Below are positions 1 through 8,362 of a stretch of DNA of 64,000 bases, in pieces. Position numbers and translations under genes: made by a program. This stretch comes from Lentibacter algarum (lineage in GTDB: Bacteria; Pseudomonadota; Alphaproteobacteria; Rhodobacterales; Rhodobacteraceae). The stretch spans positions 2,108,001 to 2,172,000 of the forward strand of contig NZ_CP158687.1 in NCBI RefSeq assembly GCF_040580765.1. Direction: 5' to 3'. The notes under the pieces are model-generated. The model was not told the origin of the DNA. It made no database searches and was given only the letters and a program-made list of their open reading frames with translations. Within the stretch, counting starts at the first letter, position 1, and the number at the start of each line of letters is the position of its first letter.

Positions 1-2
1 AC

Positions 3-680
3 GCCCCTCTCGTCTGGGCCGCAGGTGAAGGCTGGCACGCGGGCGTTGTCGGTATCGTCGCCTCCCGCCTCAAAGAAGCCACAGGCCGTCCCGCTGTTGT
101 GATCGGCTTTGATGGTGACGAGGGCAAAGGCTCTGGCCGCTCCGTCTCAGGCATCGACCTCGGCGCAAGCATCCAGCGCCTCGCCATGGACGGCATGATC
201 GAGAAAGGAGGCGGACACAAAATGGCCGCTGGCCTCTCGCTCAGCCGTGAACAGCTTGAGCCTGCAATGGCCCGCCTTTCGGAGCTTCTGGACAAACAAG
301 GCGCAGGCGCGCTCGGTCCATCAGACCTAAAACTTGACGGCGCATTGATGCCCGGAGCCGCCAACCAACATCTTGTCGAGCAGCTCGACGATGCTGGTCC
401 CTACGGTGCGTCTGCCGCTGGTCCCCGCTTTGCCTTTCCCGATTGCGTAATTCACTTCGCCAAGCAGATCGGTACGGGGCATCTTAAAATTACGTTCTCT
501 GACGGCACGGGCCCACGCCTTGAAGCCATCGCCTTTGGCGCCTTTGATACAGCCCTCGGGCCCACCCTTCAGAATCACGGCGGTGCACGGTTTCATCTCG
601 CAGGACGGCTCGAGTTGAACACATGGCAGGGTCGCACCAGCGTGCAACTGCGCCTTGACGACGCCGCACCCGCGCACTGA
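3..680 (+). CDS. recJ: Single-stranded-DNA-specific exonuclease RecJ, C-terminal part
   Basis: This is the 3' end of recJ; the 5' part lies outside the window and the frame is open from base 3, giving 225 residues. RecJ degrades single-stranded DNA 5' to 3' in recombination and base-excision or mismatch repair. The visible part starts inside the DHHA1 region with GWHAGVVGIVASRLKE, followed by GKGSGRS and the glycine-histidine motif GGGHKMAAG (about bases 207-233), all typical RecJ signatures, and ends with the C-terminal OB-fold domain that binds single-stranded DNA. A short GC hairpin follows the stop codon. Nothing looks truncated on the right side. Confidence 0.95.
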   Translation, partial: APLVWAAGEGWHAGVVGIVASRLKEATGRPAVVIGFDGDEGKGSGRSVSGIDLGASIQRLAMDGMIEKGGGHKMAAGLSLSREQLEPAMARLSELLDKQGAGALGPSDLKLDGALMPGAANQHLVEQLDDAGPYGASAAGPRFAFPDCVIHFAKQIGTGHLKITFSDGTGPRLEAIAFGAFDTALGPTLQNHGGARFHLAGRLELNTWQGRTSVQLRLDDAAPAH

Positions 681-681
681 A

Positions 682-699
682 AGCCCTGTTTTAAGGGCT
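682..699 (+). terminator. Weak hairpin after recJ
   Basis: AGCCCT (682-687) pairs with AGGGCT (694-699) around a 6-base loop directly behind the recJ stop codon. It is followed by an A-run rather than a T-run, so it is only a possible transcript end. Confidence 0.3.
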
Positions 700-733
700 A
701 CAAAAAAAATTGAAAAAGAGCGCAAATTTCTGC

Positions 734-762
734 TTGCGCAGAGAAGCCACATTCCATATTAC
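734..762 (+). promoter_or_regulatory. Possible promoter of tRNA-Glu
   Basis: TTGCGC (734-739), a 17-base spacer and TATTAC (757-762) resemble a sigma-70 promoter 20 bases before the tRNA 5' end. The -35 is also one arm of a GCGCAA/TTGCGC inverted repeat. The match is moderate and rests on position. Confidence 0.3.
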
Positions 763-781
763 CCGCCTCACGGCTGGTTAT

Positions 782-856
782 GCCCCGTTCGTCTATCGGT
801 TAGGACGTCAGGTTTTCAACCTGAAAAGAGGGGTTCGACTCCCCTACGGGGTACCA
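782..856 (+). tRNA. tRNA-Glu (anticodon TTC)
   Basis: A 75-base cloverleaf can be drawn by eye. The acceptor arms GCCCCGT (782-788) and ACGGGGT (846-852) pair with one G-U pair, and CCA is encoded at 854-856. The anticodon stem TCAGG/CCTGA closes the loop TTTTCAA, so the anticodon is TTC and the charged amino acid is glutamate. The T arm has AGGGG/CCCCT around TTCGACT. The gene stands alone between recJ and msrB, and no other RNA gene is adjacent. Confidence 0.96.
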
Positions 857-1036
857 CAGCTTTCTTACCAGAAAGCAGTACACGGCATACCAGCGGCCTT
901 CAGTGATTAAATCAGATAAAGCGAAACAGTTTGCCACCGGCAGTCTGATACGCCATCACAATCACGTTCTGCCCTTGGCAAAGCCTGAAATGATGCCCAC
1001 ATTCATGCCTAATCGCGACAGATGGGAAGCACCGCC

Positions 1037-1483
1037 ATGACCTACCAAAAAACACCCGAGGCTCTCGCCGCCCTCACCGAGGAAGAGCGTTTTGTCACCC
1101 AAGAGAGCGGCACTGAGCGGCCCTTTACAGGCAAGTATAACAATCACTTCGAAGCAGGGCTGTATGTGGATATCGTTTCGGGCGAACCGCTGTTTACCTC
1201 ATCCCAGAAGTTCGAATCGGGCTGCGGCTGGCCGAGCTTCGCCAAGCCTGTCGAGCCAGCGAATATCGAAGAGCTGCGCGACATTACCCACGGCATGATC
1301 CGCACCGAAGTGCGCTCAACCCACGGCGACAGCCACCTCGGTCATGTGTTCCCAGATGGCCCCCGCGAGATGGGTGGTCTGCGCTATTGCATCAATTCCG
1401 CCAGCTTGCGCTTTGTTCCTAAAGACGAAATGGAAGCGGAAGGCTATGGCGCCTATTTAACCCAAGTGGAGGACGCATCATGA
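1037..1483 (+). CDS. msrB: Peptide-methionine (R)-S-oxide reductase MsrB
   Basis: MsrB reduces the R epimer of methionine sulfoxide in oxidised proteins, using thioredoxin. The 148-residue protein has the SelR fold signature: SGCGWPSF with Cys63 as the probable resolving cysteine, [10 protein letters not shown], and [11 protein letters not shown] with nucleophile Cys118. The two CxxC pairs of zinc-binding MsrB proteins are absent, so this is the metal-free type. An in-frame ATG at 1022 would add five residues; 1037 is preferred because family members begin with the MTYQKT-like stretch. The stop overlaps the start of msrA (ATGA), so the two enzymes, specific for opposite epimers, are translated together. 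Confidence 0.94.
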   Translation: MTYQKTPEALAALTEEERFVTQESGTERPFTGKYNNHFEAGLYVDIVSGEPLFTSSQKFESGCGWPSFAKPVEPANIEELRDITHGMIRTEVRSTHGDSHLGHVFPDGPREMGGLRYCINSASLRFVPKDEMEAEGYGAYLTQVEDAS

Positions 1484-1989
1484 CTACCGAAACCGCAACA
1501 CTCGCAGGCGGCTGCTTTTGGGGCATGCAAGACCTGATCCGCAAAATGGACGGCGTCATCAGCACCCGCGTGGGCTACACAGGCGGCGATGTCGAGAACG
1601 CGACATACAAAAACCACGGCACCCACGCTGAAGGGATCGAGGTTGTGTATAACCCCGAAAAAATCAGCTATCGTAGGCTCTTGGAATTCTTCTTTCAAAT
1701 TCACGATCCAACCACAGAAAACCGCCAAGGCAATGATCGTGGCATGTCTTATCGCTCTGCCATTTACTACGCTGACGAGGCCCAGAAAGCTGTCGCGCTC
1801 GATACTATTGCTGACGTAAACGCCTCTGGCCTCTGGCCGGATCGCGTCGTCACGGAACTTGAGCCTCTGGGTGCATTCTGGGAGGCCGAGCCCGAGCACC
1901 AAGACTATCTGGAACGGATTCCAAACGGTTATACCTGTCACTTCATCCGCCCTGACTGGGTCTTGCCCAAGCGCACAGCGGCTGAATAA
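1480..1989 (+). CDS. msrA: Peptide-methionine (S)-S-oxide reductase MsrA
   Basis: MsrA repairs the S epimer of methionine sulfoxide. The 169-residue protein carries the catalytic motif GCFWG with nucleophile Cys12 close to the N-terminus, the GYTGG and [10 protein letters not shown] blocks, and the late segment [10 protein letters not shown] with Cys153. The length fits the short, single-domain bacterial form. The start codon overlaps the msrB stop by four bases, so the pair forms an oxidative-damage repair operon. A strong inverted repeat lies just behind it at 1992-2032. Confidence 0.95.
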   Translation: MTTETATLAGGCFWGMQDLIRKMDGVISTRVGYTGGDVENATYKNHGTHAEGIEVVYNPEKISYRRLLEFFFQIHDPTTENRQGNDRGMSYRSAIYYADEAQKAVALDTIADVNASGLWPDRVVTELEPLGAFWEAEPEHQDYLERIPNGYTCHFIRPDWVLPKRTAAE

Positions 1990-1991
1990 GC

Positions 1992-2032
1992 TATAAACCT
2001 CTGCGCAATAAATCTTCGCGCAGAGGTTTATA
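1992..2032 (+). terminator. Perfect 15-bp stem-loop after msrA
   Basis: TATAAACCTCTGCGC (1992-2006) and GCGCAGAGGTTTATA (2018-2032) are exact reverse complements around an 11-base loop. The stem sits three bases behind the msrA stop. No clear T-run follows, so termination may need Rho, or the stem may mainly protect the mRNA 3' end. Confidence 0.6.
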
Positions 2033-2043
2033 AACTCATGATA

Positions 2044-2075
2044 TCTATCTGATAGAAAACGATTTTATATCGTTT
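2044..2075. promoter_or_regulatory. Two adjacent palindromes upstream of the PhyH gene
   Basis: TCTATC-T-GATAGA (2044-2056) is followed by AAACGAT (2057-2063), five bases, and ATCGTTT (2069-2075). Both are AT-rich dyads about 80-100 bases before the dioxygenase start, where an operator would be expected. No regulator gene is adjacent. Confidence 0.3.
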
Positions 2076-2151
2076 CAACAACGCATTTTTGTCTGATTGA
2101 CAAGCGCCACAACGCCATCAAAGCTGGCAACAGCAGCCCAAGGAGTCCTCC

Positions 2152-2949
2152 ATGCCACATCCGCTTCTCACTCACGACATGATCGACACCTACCAACGCG
2201 ACGGGGTCATCGTCATTCGTGGCCTCTTCAAAGACCATGTCGAGACGCTTCGCAAAGGCGTTGCCCGCAACATGGCGGAACCAGGGCCTTTTGCCTCCGA
2301 AAACAAAAAGGACGGCGAAACAGGGCGCTTCTTTGATGACTATTGCAACTGGCAGCGCATCGATGAGTTTGCCGAGGTTATCGAAAAATCGCCTGCTGCC
2401 GAAGTCGCAGCCGATCTCATGGGCAGCCAGAGCACGCAGGTGTTTCACGACCACATTCTCGTCAAGGAGCCCGGAACCTCGATGGCAACGCCTTGGCACA
2501 CCGACGGGCCGTACTACTTCGTGGATGGCGTGCAAAATGTCAGTTTTTGGTCCCCGCTTGATCCCGTCAAAGAGGCGGCCCTACGCTGTGTCGCGGGAAG
2601 TCACGCTTGGGAAAAACCAGTGATGCCAATGCGCTGGGTGGCAAACGAGAGCTATTTTCCAAATAAGGACGATTACATGCCCGTTCCTGACCCTGAGGCT
2701 GAGGGAATGGATATCCGCGAGTGGGAGATGGAGCCCGGCGACGCTGTGGCCTTCAACTATGCGATCCTGCACGGCGCGCGTGGCAACACCAGCCAGACAC
2801 GCCGGCGCGCTTTTTCCCTGCGCCTTCTGGGGGATGATGCTCGCTACGTTGAGCGGCCAGGCCCGACGTCTCCCCCCTTTCCAGAACACGGTATGAACGA
2901 AGGCGAGCGCCTTCGCGAAGACTGGTTTCCTGTGATTTATCGCCGCTAA
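2152..2949 (+). CDS. Phytanoyl-CoA dioxygenase (PhyH) family protein
   Basis: This is a 265-residue member of the non-haem Fe(II)/2-oxoglutarate dioxygenase family related to phytanoyl-CoA and ectoine hydroxylases. The iron site is visible as TPWHTDGPY (His116, Asp118) and the distal histidine in ILHGARGN (His207), followed by basic residues RRRAFSLRLLGDD that would bind 2-oxoglutarate. The start is fixed by an AGGAG ribosome site ten bases upstream. It is a lone gene between msrA and a NUDIX gene, so context does not reveal the substrate. Marine alphaproteobacteria encode many such paralogues, so a specific name is not justified. Confidence 0.85.
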   Translation: MPHPLLTHDMIDTYQRDGVIVIRGLFKDHVETLRKGVARNMAEPGPFASENKKDGETGRFFDDYCNWQRIDEFAEVIEKSPAAEVAADLMGSQSTQVFHDHILVKEPGTSMATPWHTDGPYYFVDGVQNVSFWSPLDPVKEAALRCVAGSHAWEKPVMPMRWVANESYFPNKDDYMPVPDPEAEGMDIREWEMEPGDAVAFNYAILHGARGNTSQTRRRAFSLRLLGDDARYVERPGPTSPPFPEHGMNEGERLREDWFPVIYRR

Positions 2950-3046
2950 TCTACGCGCATGAGGACCAAATTCGACGGTCCTGAAACGAAACACTGGCCT
3001 TCCCTCTCGAATTGATTCACAATTTCCTTAAAACGGAAGCAGTGAA

Positions 3047-3544
3047 TTGACCGAGAGAGACAGGCCCATCAGCGTTCAAGGCCCCAAACAGCTGCCCATC
3101 GCCCTCAAAGGTGCGCGCAAAACTGATGTTCGCAGCCAGTTTGCGGCCTTGTGCTTTCGCATTCGCAAGGGCGAGCCAGAGATATTGCTGATCACTTCCC
3201 GTGGTTCTCAGCGCTGGATAATCCCCAAGGGCTGGCCCATGGCCGAAAAAACTCCCGCCCAAGCGGCTCTTCAAGAAGCTTGGGAAGAGGCTGGTGTTAA
3301 AGGTACAGCCTACGACCGCTGCCTCGGCCTTTTTTCTTACAAAAAAGACATCGGCCTCAAAGAGAGCCTGCCCTGTATTGCGCTGGTTTACCCCGTACAT
3401 GTCAGCGCTTTGGAAAAGAAGTACCCCGAAAAAAAGCAGCGCCGCCGCAAGTGGTTTTCCCCCAAGAAAGCCGCAGGCAAAGTCGCCGAGCCAGAGCTTA
3501 AGAAAATCCTCAAGACATTTGATCCCCGCCTGCTCACAGCCTAA
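3047..3544 (+). CDS. NUDIX hydrolase
   Basis: The 165-residue protein belongs to the NUDIX superfamily, which hydrolyses nucleoside diphosphates linked to another moiety. The NUDIX box runs from Gly62 to Val84 (GWPMAEKTP through QEAWEEAGV): the metal-binding glutamates are present, while Gln replaces the usual Arg of the REUXEE core and the first Glu is shifted by one. The following basic stretch KKYPEKKQRRRK resembles diphosphoinositol-polyphosphate-type members. The start is TTG, the only in-frame candidate after the stop at 3029, with GGAAG seven bases upstream. Confidence 0.85.
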   Translation: MTERDRPISVQGPKQLPIALKGARKTDVRSQFAALCFRIRKGEPEILLITSRGSQRWIIPKGWPMAEKTPAQAALQEAWEEAGVKGTAYDRCLGLFSYKKDIGLKESLPCIALVYPVHVSALEKKYPEKKQRRRKWFSPKKAAGKVAEPELKKILKTFDPRLLTA

Positions 3545-3600
3545 GCTTGCACGCGCCGCAACATAGCTTATCTATAAACAATAAATCCTAAGGGACCGAG

Positions 3601-4020
3601 ATGATAAGTTTCTCGCTCAAATGCGCCGATGGCCACGGCTTTGACAGCTGGTTTCAGTCCTCTGAAGCCTTCGACAAGCTGCACGCTGCAGGCATGGTGT
3701 CTTGCGCAGTCTGTGGCGTTTCTGATGTGCAAAAGTCGCTCATGGCTCCGCGCGTCAGCACGAGCAAGACACACAAAGGCGCGCTGACTGCGCCTGCACA
3801 CCCCGCAGAGCAGGCTTTGGCTGAAATGCGCAAGAAGGTTGAGGCCAATTCCGAATACGTCGGCCCAAAATTCGCCGATGAAGCCCGCAAAATGCACTTG
3901 GGTGACGCGCCGGAGCGTGCCATCTATGGTGAAGCAAAAATGGAAGACGCCAAAAAGCTGATCGAAGACGGCGTGCCCGTCCTGCCCCTGCCCTTCAAGC
4001 CGAACCGGAGTACAAATTGA
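3601..4020 (+). CDS. DUF1178 family protein
   Basis: A 139-residue protein of the conserved but uncharacterised DUF1178 family found across alpha- and betaproteobacteria. The N-terminus MISFSLKCADGHGFDSWF carries Cys8, and a CAVCG pair (Cys35, Cys38) could form a small metal-binding ribbon. The C-terminal half is charged and ends in a proline-rich tail (VPVLPLPFKP). No catalytic motif is evident. Its stop codon overlaps the TTG start of the downstream SDR gene. Confidence 0.85.
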   Translation: MISFSLKCADGHGFDSWFQSSEAFDKLHAAGMVSCAVCGVSDVQKSLMAPRVSTSKTHKGALTAPAHPAEQALAEMRKKVEANSEYVGPKFADEARKMHLGDAPERAIYGEAKMEDAKKLIEDGVPVLPLPFKPNRSTN

Positions 4021-4664
4021 GCCATATTCTCATCACAGGTGCCAATCGTGGAATTGGCGCGCGCCTCGCAGAGCTCTATGCCGTCACAGGCGACACTGTC
4101 ACAGCCACAGCGCGCAGCGGCGATGGCTACGCCGCCCTTGATGTGACAAACCCAGCCAGCGTCAAAGCCCTCGCCAGCGCCATGGCCGAAGAAACGGTCG
4201 ACCTGCTGATTTGCAACGCAGGCATTTACCCCGACAAAGGCCAAGCGCTGGAAGACGGCTACCCAAGCGACATGTGGGCGCAATCTTTTGCCACCAATGT
4301 CACGGGCGTCTTCCTTACGGTTCAGGCCTTCCTGCCGCATCTGATGCGCTCAGACGCCCCAAAAATTGCAATTATTTCAAGCCAGATGGGCAGCGACACC
4401 AAGGCCCCGGGCGGCAGCTATATTTATCGAAGCTCCAAAGCCGCCGCGCTCAATCTAGCGCGGAATCTGGCTGCCGACCTTGCTCCTGAAGGCGTCGCCG
4501 TCGGTGCATATCACCCTGGCTGGGTGCGTACGGATATGGGCGGCGATGGCGGAGATATTGATGTGGCTCAGTCCGCCGAAGGCCTGATCCGCGAGTTTGA
4601 TGCCCTCAGCCTTCAAACAACGGGCTGCTTTCGCACATGGGATGGCCGCGACCACCCTTACTAA
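4017..4664 (+). CDS. SDR family NAD(P)-dependent oxidoreductase
   Basis: A 215-residue short-chain dehydrogenase/reductase. The cofactor motif TGANRGIG is at residues 7-14, NAG at 67-69, the catalytic serine at about 121-122, and Tyr137-x3-Lys141 (YRSSK). The C-terminus is shorter than in classical 250-residue members. The start is TTG, overlapping the DUF1178 stop as TTGA, so translation is coupled. The substrate cannot be inferred. Confidence 0.88.
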   Translation: MSHILITGANRGIGARLAELYAVTGDTVTATARSGDGYAALDVTNPASVKALASAMAEETVDLLICNAGIYPDKGQALEDGYPSDMWAQSFATNVTGVFLTVQAFLPHLMRSDAPKIAIISSQMGSDTKAPGGSYIYRSSKAAALNLARNLAADLAPEGVAVGAYHPGWVRTDMGGDGGDIDVAQSAEGLIREFDALSLQTTGCFRTWDGRDHPY

Positions 4665-4748
4665 AGCGCCCTTTGCCGCAGCATCAGACCCTTGCGTGCG
4701 CCTCTCCAAGCGATTAAACCGCGCCGAACGCAATTCGTGAGGCCTCCC

Positions 4749-5987
4749 ATGCCCGTTCTGGTGATGAAATTCGGCGGTACGTCCGTCGCCAACCTTGACC
4801 GCATTCGCCGCGCTGCAAAGCGCGTCGGCGTTGAAGTGGCCAAAGGCTATGACGTAATCGTCATCGTCTCGGCCATGTCGGGCAAAACAAACGAGCTTGT
4901 TGGCTGGGTCAACGAGACCTCTCCGCTCTATGACGCGCGTGAATATGACGCCGTGGTCAGCTCTGGCGAAAACGTCACAGCAGGCCTTATGGCCCTCACA
5001 TTGCAAGAAATGGACATTCCCGCGCGCTCTTGGCAGGGCTGGCAAGTGCCTGTGCAGACCACATCTGCCCACGCCTCCGCACGGATCGAAGACATCCCCC
5101 CCGCCAATATTGAGGCCAAGTTTGCCGAAGGCATGCGCGTGGCCGTTGTCGCGGGCTTCCAAGGCGTCAGCCCAGAAGGACGCATCACAACTCTGGGCCG
5201 TGGCGGTTCTGATACGACAGCTGTCGCCTTCGCGGCTGCCTTCAAAGCCGAGCGCTGCGATATTTATACAGACGTTGATGGCGTCTACACCACAGATCCC
5301 CGCATCTCCTCCAAGGCGCGCAAACTCGACAAGATCGCCTTTGAAGAAATGCTAGAGCTGGCATCGCTTGGTGCCAAAGTCCTGCAAACGCGCTCTGTCG
5401 AGCTGGCTATGCGCTACAAGGTTAAGCTCAGGGTTCTGAGTTCATTTGAAGAACAATCCGACGAAGCGGGCACGCTCGTTTGCGATGAGGAGGAAGTTAT
5501 GGAAAACCGTCCCGTATCAGGCATCGCCTATTCCCGCGATGAAGCCAAAATGACATTGATCTCCGTGGCCGACCGCCCCGGCATTGCCGCCGCCATTTTT
5601 GGCCCGCTCTCCGAAGCCGGCATCAACGTCGATATGATCATTCAGAACATCGCAGAAGATGGACGCACAGATATGACCTTCTCTTGCCCCACTGAACAGG
5701 TGGCGCGCGCCGAAAAGGCGATGGAAGAGGCAAAAACAAGCGGCGCAATTAACTATCACAACCTCGTTGCAGACACCGATGTGGCCAAAGTTTCGGCTGT
5801 CGGCATCGGCATGCGCAGCCAGTCAGGCGTCGCAGCGACAATGTTCAAAACGCTGTCTGATGAAGGAATAAACATTAAGGTTATTGCGACATCAGAAATT
5901 AAGATTTCCGTGTTGATTGACAGGAAATACATGGAACTCGCTGTTCAAGCGCTGCATGATGCGTTTGAGCTTGAGAAAGCGGCCTGA
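4749..5987 (+). CDS. lysC: Aspartate kinase
   Basis: Aspartate kinase phosphorylates aspartate as the first step to lysine, threonine, methionine and diaminopimelate. The 412-residue protein begins MPVLVMKFGGTSVA, the family hallmark, so the ATG at 4749 is preferred over one 57 bases upstream. The kinase domain (to about residue 250, with SSGENVTAGL, GFQGVSPEGRITTLGRGGSDTTAVA and TDVDGVYTTDPR) is followed by two ACT-type regulatory domains (about 265-340 and 345-412), which carry feedback inhibition. The length fits the lone, non-fused, ACT-regulated class. Confidence 0.97.
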   Translation: MPVLVMKFGGTSVANLDRIRRAAKRVGVEVAKGYDVIVIVSAMSGKTNELVGWVNETSPLYDAREYDAVVSSGENVTAGLMALTLQEMDIPARSWQGWQVPVQTTSAHASARIEDIPPANIEAKFAEGMRVAVVAGFQGVSPEGRITTLGRGGSDTTAVAFAAAFKAERCDIYTDVDGVYTTDPRISSKARKLDKIAFEEMLELASLGAKVLQTRSVELAMRYKVKLRVLSSFEEQSDEAGTLVCDEEEVMENRPVSGIAYSRDEAKMTLISVADRPGIAAAIFGPLSEAGINVDMIIQNIAEDGRTDMTFSCPTEQVARAEKAMEEAKTSGAINYHNLVADTDVAKVSAVGIGMRSQSGVAATMFKTLSDEGINIKVIATSEIKISVLIDRKYMELAVQALHDAFELEKAA

Positions 5988-6027
5988 GATTCTGCCTTGG
6001 GCCTAATTATACAAGGCCCGTTGTGAT

Positions 6028-8280
6028 ATGAGTGAACAACAAGACCCGATCAAAACAGACAGCCGGCAAATGCTGGGCCGTTTGCGTGGGGTTATGGCCG
6101 AAGACAGCGCAGGCCAGACGCGGCTTGATACAATCACCAAGCTGATCGCCGAAGAAATGCACTCTGAGGTCTGCTCAGTTTATCTTTTCCGCGATGAAGA
6201 GACACTCGAACTCTGCGCAACAGAGGGCCTAAAGGCCGAATCCGTACACCAAACCCGCATGAAAATGGGCGAAGGTCTTGTCGGGCTCGTCGCCCGCAAA
6301 GGGCAGCGGATTAACACGCCAGACGCCCCCTCAGAGCGCGGTTTTCGGTTTATGCCAGAGACGGGCGAAGAAATTTATTCAAGTTTCCTCGGCGTGCCAA
6401 TCCAACGCCTTGGTGAAAAGCTCGGCGTACTCGTAGTCCAGACCAAAGACGCCCGCCAATTCGCCGATGAAGAAGTCGACGCTCTTGAAGTCGTTGCGAT
6501 GGTTCTGGCCGAAATGGCTGAGCTTGGTGCTTTCATTGGTGAAGGCGCTGCCTTGTCGGCACGCCACACCCAGCCTGTGCTTGTGCGTGGTGCGACAGGA
6601 CAAGAAGGCGCCGCCGAGGGCCATGTCTGGCTACACGAGCCGCGTGTTGTTGTAACCAATCCCATCGCCGAAGACCCGCATCGCGAATTTGAACGCCTCA
6701 GCGAGGCCGTTGAAGAACTGCGCGTCGGTGTCGACAAAATGCTCGCAGGCGCGCGCGGCGGCGGCAAAGAGCAGCTAGATGTGCTCGAAGCCTACCGCAT
6801 GTTTGCCAACTCCAAAGGCTGGATGAGCCGCATGGAGCAAGACATAGGTCGCGGCCTTTCGGCTGAAGCTGCGGTTGAAAAGGAACAGTCCACCGCCCGC
6901 GCCCGTATGCAGCAGGTCACCGACGCCTATCTGCGCGAACGCCTGCATGATCTGGATGACCTTTCCAATCGCCTCCTGCGCATCCTGACAGGCCAAGGGC
7001 TAGAAACTGGGGCAGAAATGCCGCCTGATCCAGTCTTGATCGCGCGCAACATCGGGCCTGCCGAACTGCTAGATTATGGCCGTTCACTAAAGGCCATCGT
7101 TCTCGAAGAAGGCTCCGTCGGCAGCCACGCAGCCATTGTTGCCCGCGCGCTGGCGATCCCGTTGATTATCCACGCCTCCCGCATCACGACAGAAGCGCTC
7201 AATGGCGATCACATCATGGTCGACGGCGACCAAGGTGTCGCGCATCTGCGCCCCGATGACACTGTGGTGGCGGCCTTCCGCGACAAAATCGCGATGCAGG
7301 CCCAAGCCCAAGAGCGCTATACTTCCATCAGGGAAAAACCCGCCACAAGCCTTGATGGACAGACCATCGCCCTCACGATGAACGCTGGCCTCATGGCCGA
7401 TCTGCCCTCTCTCGACAGCTCAGGCGCAGAAGGCGTCGGTCTCTTTCGCACAGAGCTTCAGTTCCTCGTGCGCAACCAGATGCCGCGCCGCTCAGAACTG
7501 TCAGCCCTCTATGCCCGCGTTCTAGACGCCGCCCAAGGCAAGCGTGTGGTCTTTCGCACACTTGATATCGGCTCGGACAAAGTCCTGCCCTATATGAAGC
7601 CCAACGACGAGCCAAACCCCGCGCTTGGCTGGCGCGCAATCCGTGTGGGCCTCGACAAACCGGGCATCATGCGGATGCAGTTGCAAGCGCTCCTGCGCGC
7701 CGCCAATGGCAGGCCCTTAACTGTTATGTTCCCTTTCGTGGCACAGTTTGAAGAATACCGTGCCGCACGCGTTGAGATGGACAAGGCCCTCGCCCGTGAG
7801 CGCGCTCTAGGCCATGCCCTGCCGTCAAGCCTAGAAATCGGCGCCATGCTCGAGACACCCTCCCTCGCTTTCGCGCCAGACAAGTTCTTTGACGAGGTCG
7901 ATTTCCTCTCTATCGGTGGCAATGATCTCAAGCAGTTCTTCTTCGCCGCAGACCGCGAAAACGAACGCGTTCGCCGCCGCTATGACACGCTCAATGTCAG
8001 CTTCCTCACTTTCCTCGAGGGCATCGTCAAACGCTGCGACGCATCGGGAACAGCGCTCAGTTTTTGTGGAGAAGACGCAGGACGCCCCGTCGAGGCCGTC
8101 TGCCTCGCCGCCATTGGCCTGCGGAGCCTTTCCATGCGCCCCGCTTCAATCGGCCCTGTCAAAAGCCTCCTGCGCCGCGTCGATCTTGAGGCCGTAAAAG
8201 CGCTCATCGAGGCAGCCGCCCAAGAGGGCCAACAATCCGTGCGCCCCGCCGTTGTAGAGTATCTGCGCAATCTGAATTGA
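6028..8280 (+). CDS. ptsP: Phosphoenolpyruvate-protein phosphotransferase PtsP (EI-Ntr)
   Basis: PtsP starts the nitrogen-related phosphotransferase relay by taking phosphate from PEP and passing it to NPr. The 750-residue protein has an N-terminal GAF sensor domain (about residues 20-160), the PEP-utiliser N-terminal helical domain, the mobile swivelling domain with phospho-accepting His367 in GSVGSHAAI, and a C-terminal TIM barrel (GVGLFRTELQF, GSDKVLPY, FLSIGGNDL). This order distinguishes it from the sugar-type enzyme I, which lacks GAF. It follows lysC by 40 bases, as is common in this clade. Confidence 0.96.
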   Translation: MSEQQDPIKTDSRQMLGRLRGVMAEDSAGQTRLDTITKLIAEEMHSEVCSVYLFRDEETLELCATEGLKAESVHQTRMKMGEGLVGLVARKGQRINTPDAPSERGFRFMPETGEEIYSSFLGVPIQRLGEKLGVLVVQTKDARQFADEEVDALEVVAMVLAEMAELGAFIGEGAALSARHTQPVLVRGATGQEGAAEGHVWLHEPRVVVTNPIAEDPHREFERLSEAVEELRVGVDKMLAGARGGGKEQLDVLEAYRMFANSKGWMSRMEQDIGRGLSAEAAVEKEQSTARARMQQVTDAYLRERLHDLDDLSNRLLRILTGQGLETGAEMPPDPVLIARNIGPAELLDYGRSLKAIVLEEGSVGSHAAIVARALAIPLIIHASRITTEALNGDHIMVDGDQGVAHLRPDDTVVAAFRDKIAMQAQAQERYTSIREKPATSLDGQTIALTMNAGLMADLPSLDSSGAEGVGLFRTELQFLVRNQMPRRSELSALYARVLDAAQGKRVVFRTLDIGSDKVLPYMKPNDEPNPALGWRAIRVGLDKPGIMRMQLQALLRAANGRPLTVMFPFVAQFEEYRAARVEMDKALARERALGHALPSSLEIGAMLETPSLAFAPDKFFDEVDFLSIGGNDLKQFFFAADRENERVRRRYDTLNVSFLTFLEGIVKRCDASGTALSFCGEDAGRPVEAVCLAAIGLRSLSMRPASIGPVKSLLRRVDLEAVKALIEAAAQEGQQSVRPAVVEYLRNLN

Positions 8281-8288
8281 GGCTTTGC

Positions 8289-8305
8289 GCCGCCCTTCGG
8301 GCGGC
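8289..8305 (+). terminator. Hairpin after ptsP
   Basis: GCCGCCC (8289-8295) and GGGCGGC (8299-8305) form a GC-only stem with a TTC loop eight bases after the ptsP stop, followed by a moderately T-containing stretch. It is a likely terminator between ptsP and the convergent EcsC gene. Confidence 0.55.
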
Positions 8306-8322
8306 CAACATTGATGTCTTCG

Positions 8323-8338
8323 GCGAGGATATTTTCAG
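8323..8338 (-). repeat. Post-stop AATATCC motif, copy 1 (divergent variant)
   Basis: Read on the minus strand this is CTGAAAATATCCTCGC inside a longer pyrimidine-led context. It lies 24 bases behind the stop of the minus-strand EcsC gene. It resembles three other copies at 11696-11713, 57617-57634 and 63124-63141. Confidence 0.5.
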
Positions 8339-8362
8339 AAAGAAAAAAGAGCTGTCTCAAGA

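Noticed and set aside
327..752. Minus-strand frame across the recJ end
   Set aside because: It is a shadow of recJ with no family features. The same applies to many long antisense frames across metG, rpoD, groEL, ribB and the kps genes.
1992..2032. The long perfect inverted repeat as a mobile-element end or attachment site
   Set aside because: It immediately follows the msrA stop, has no target duplication or nearby integrase, and is adequately explained as a 3'-end stem.
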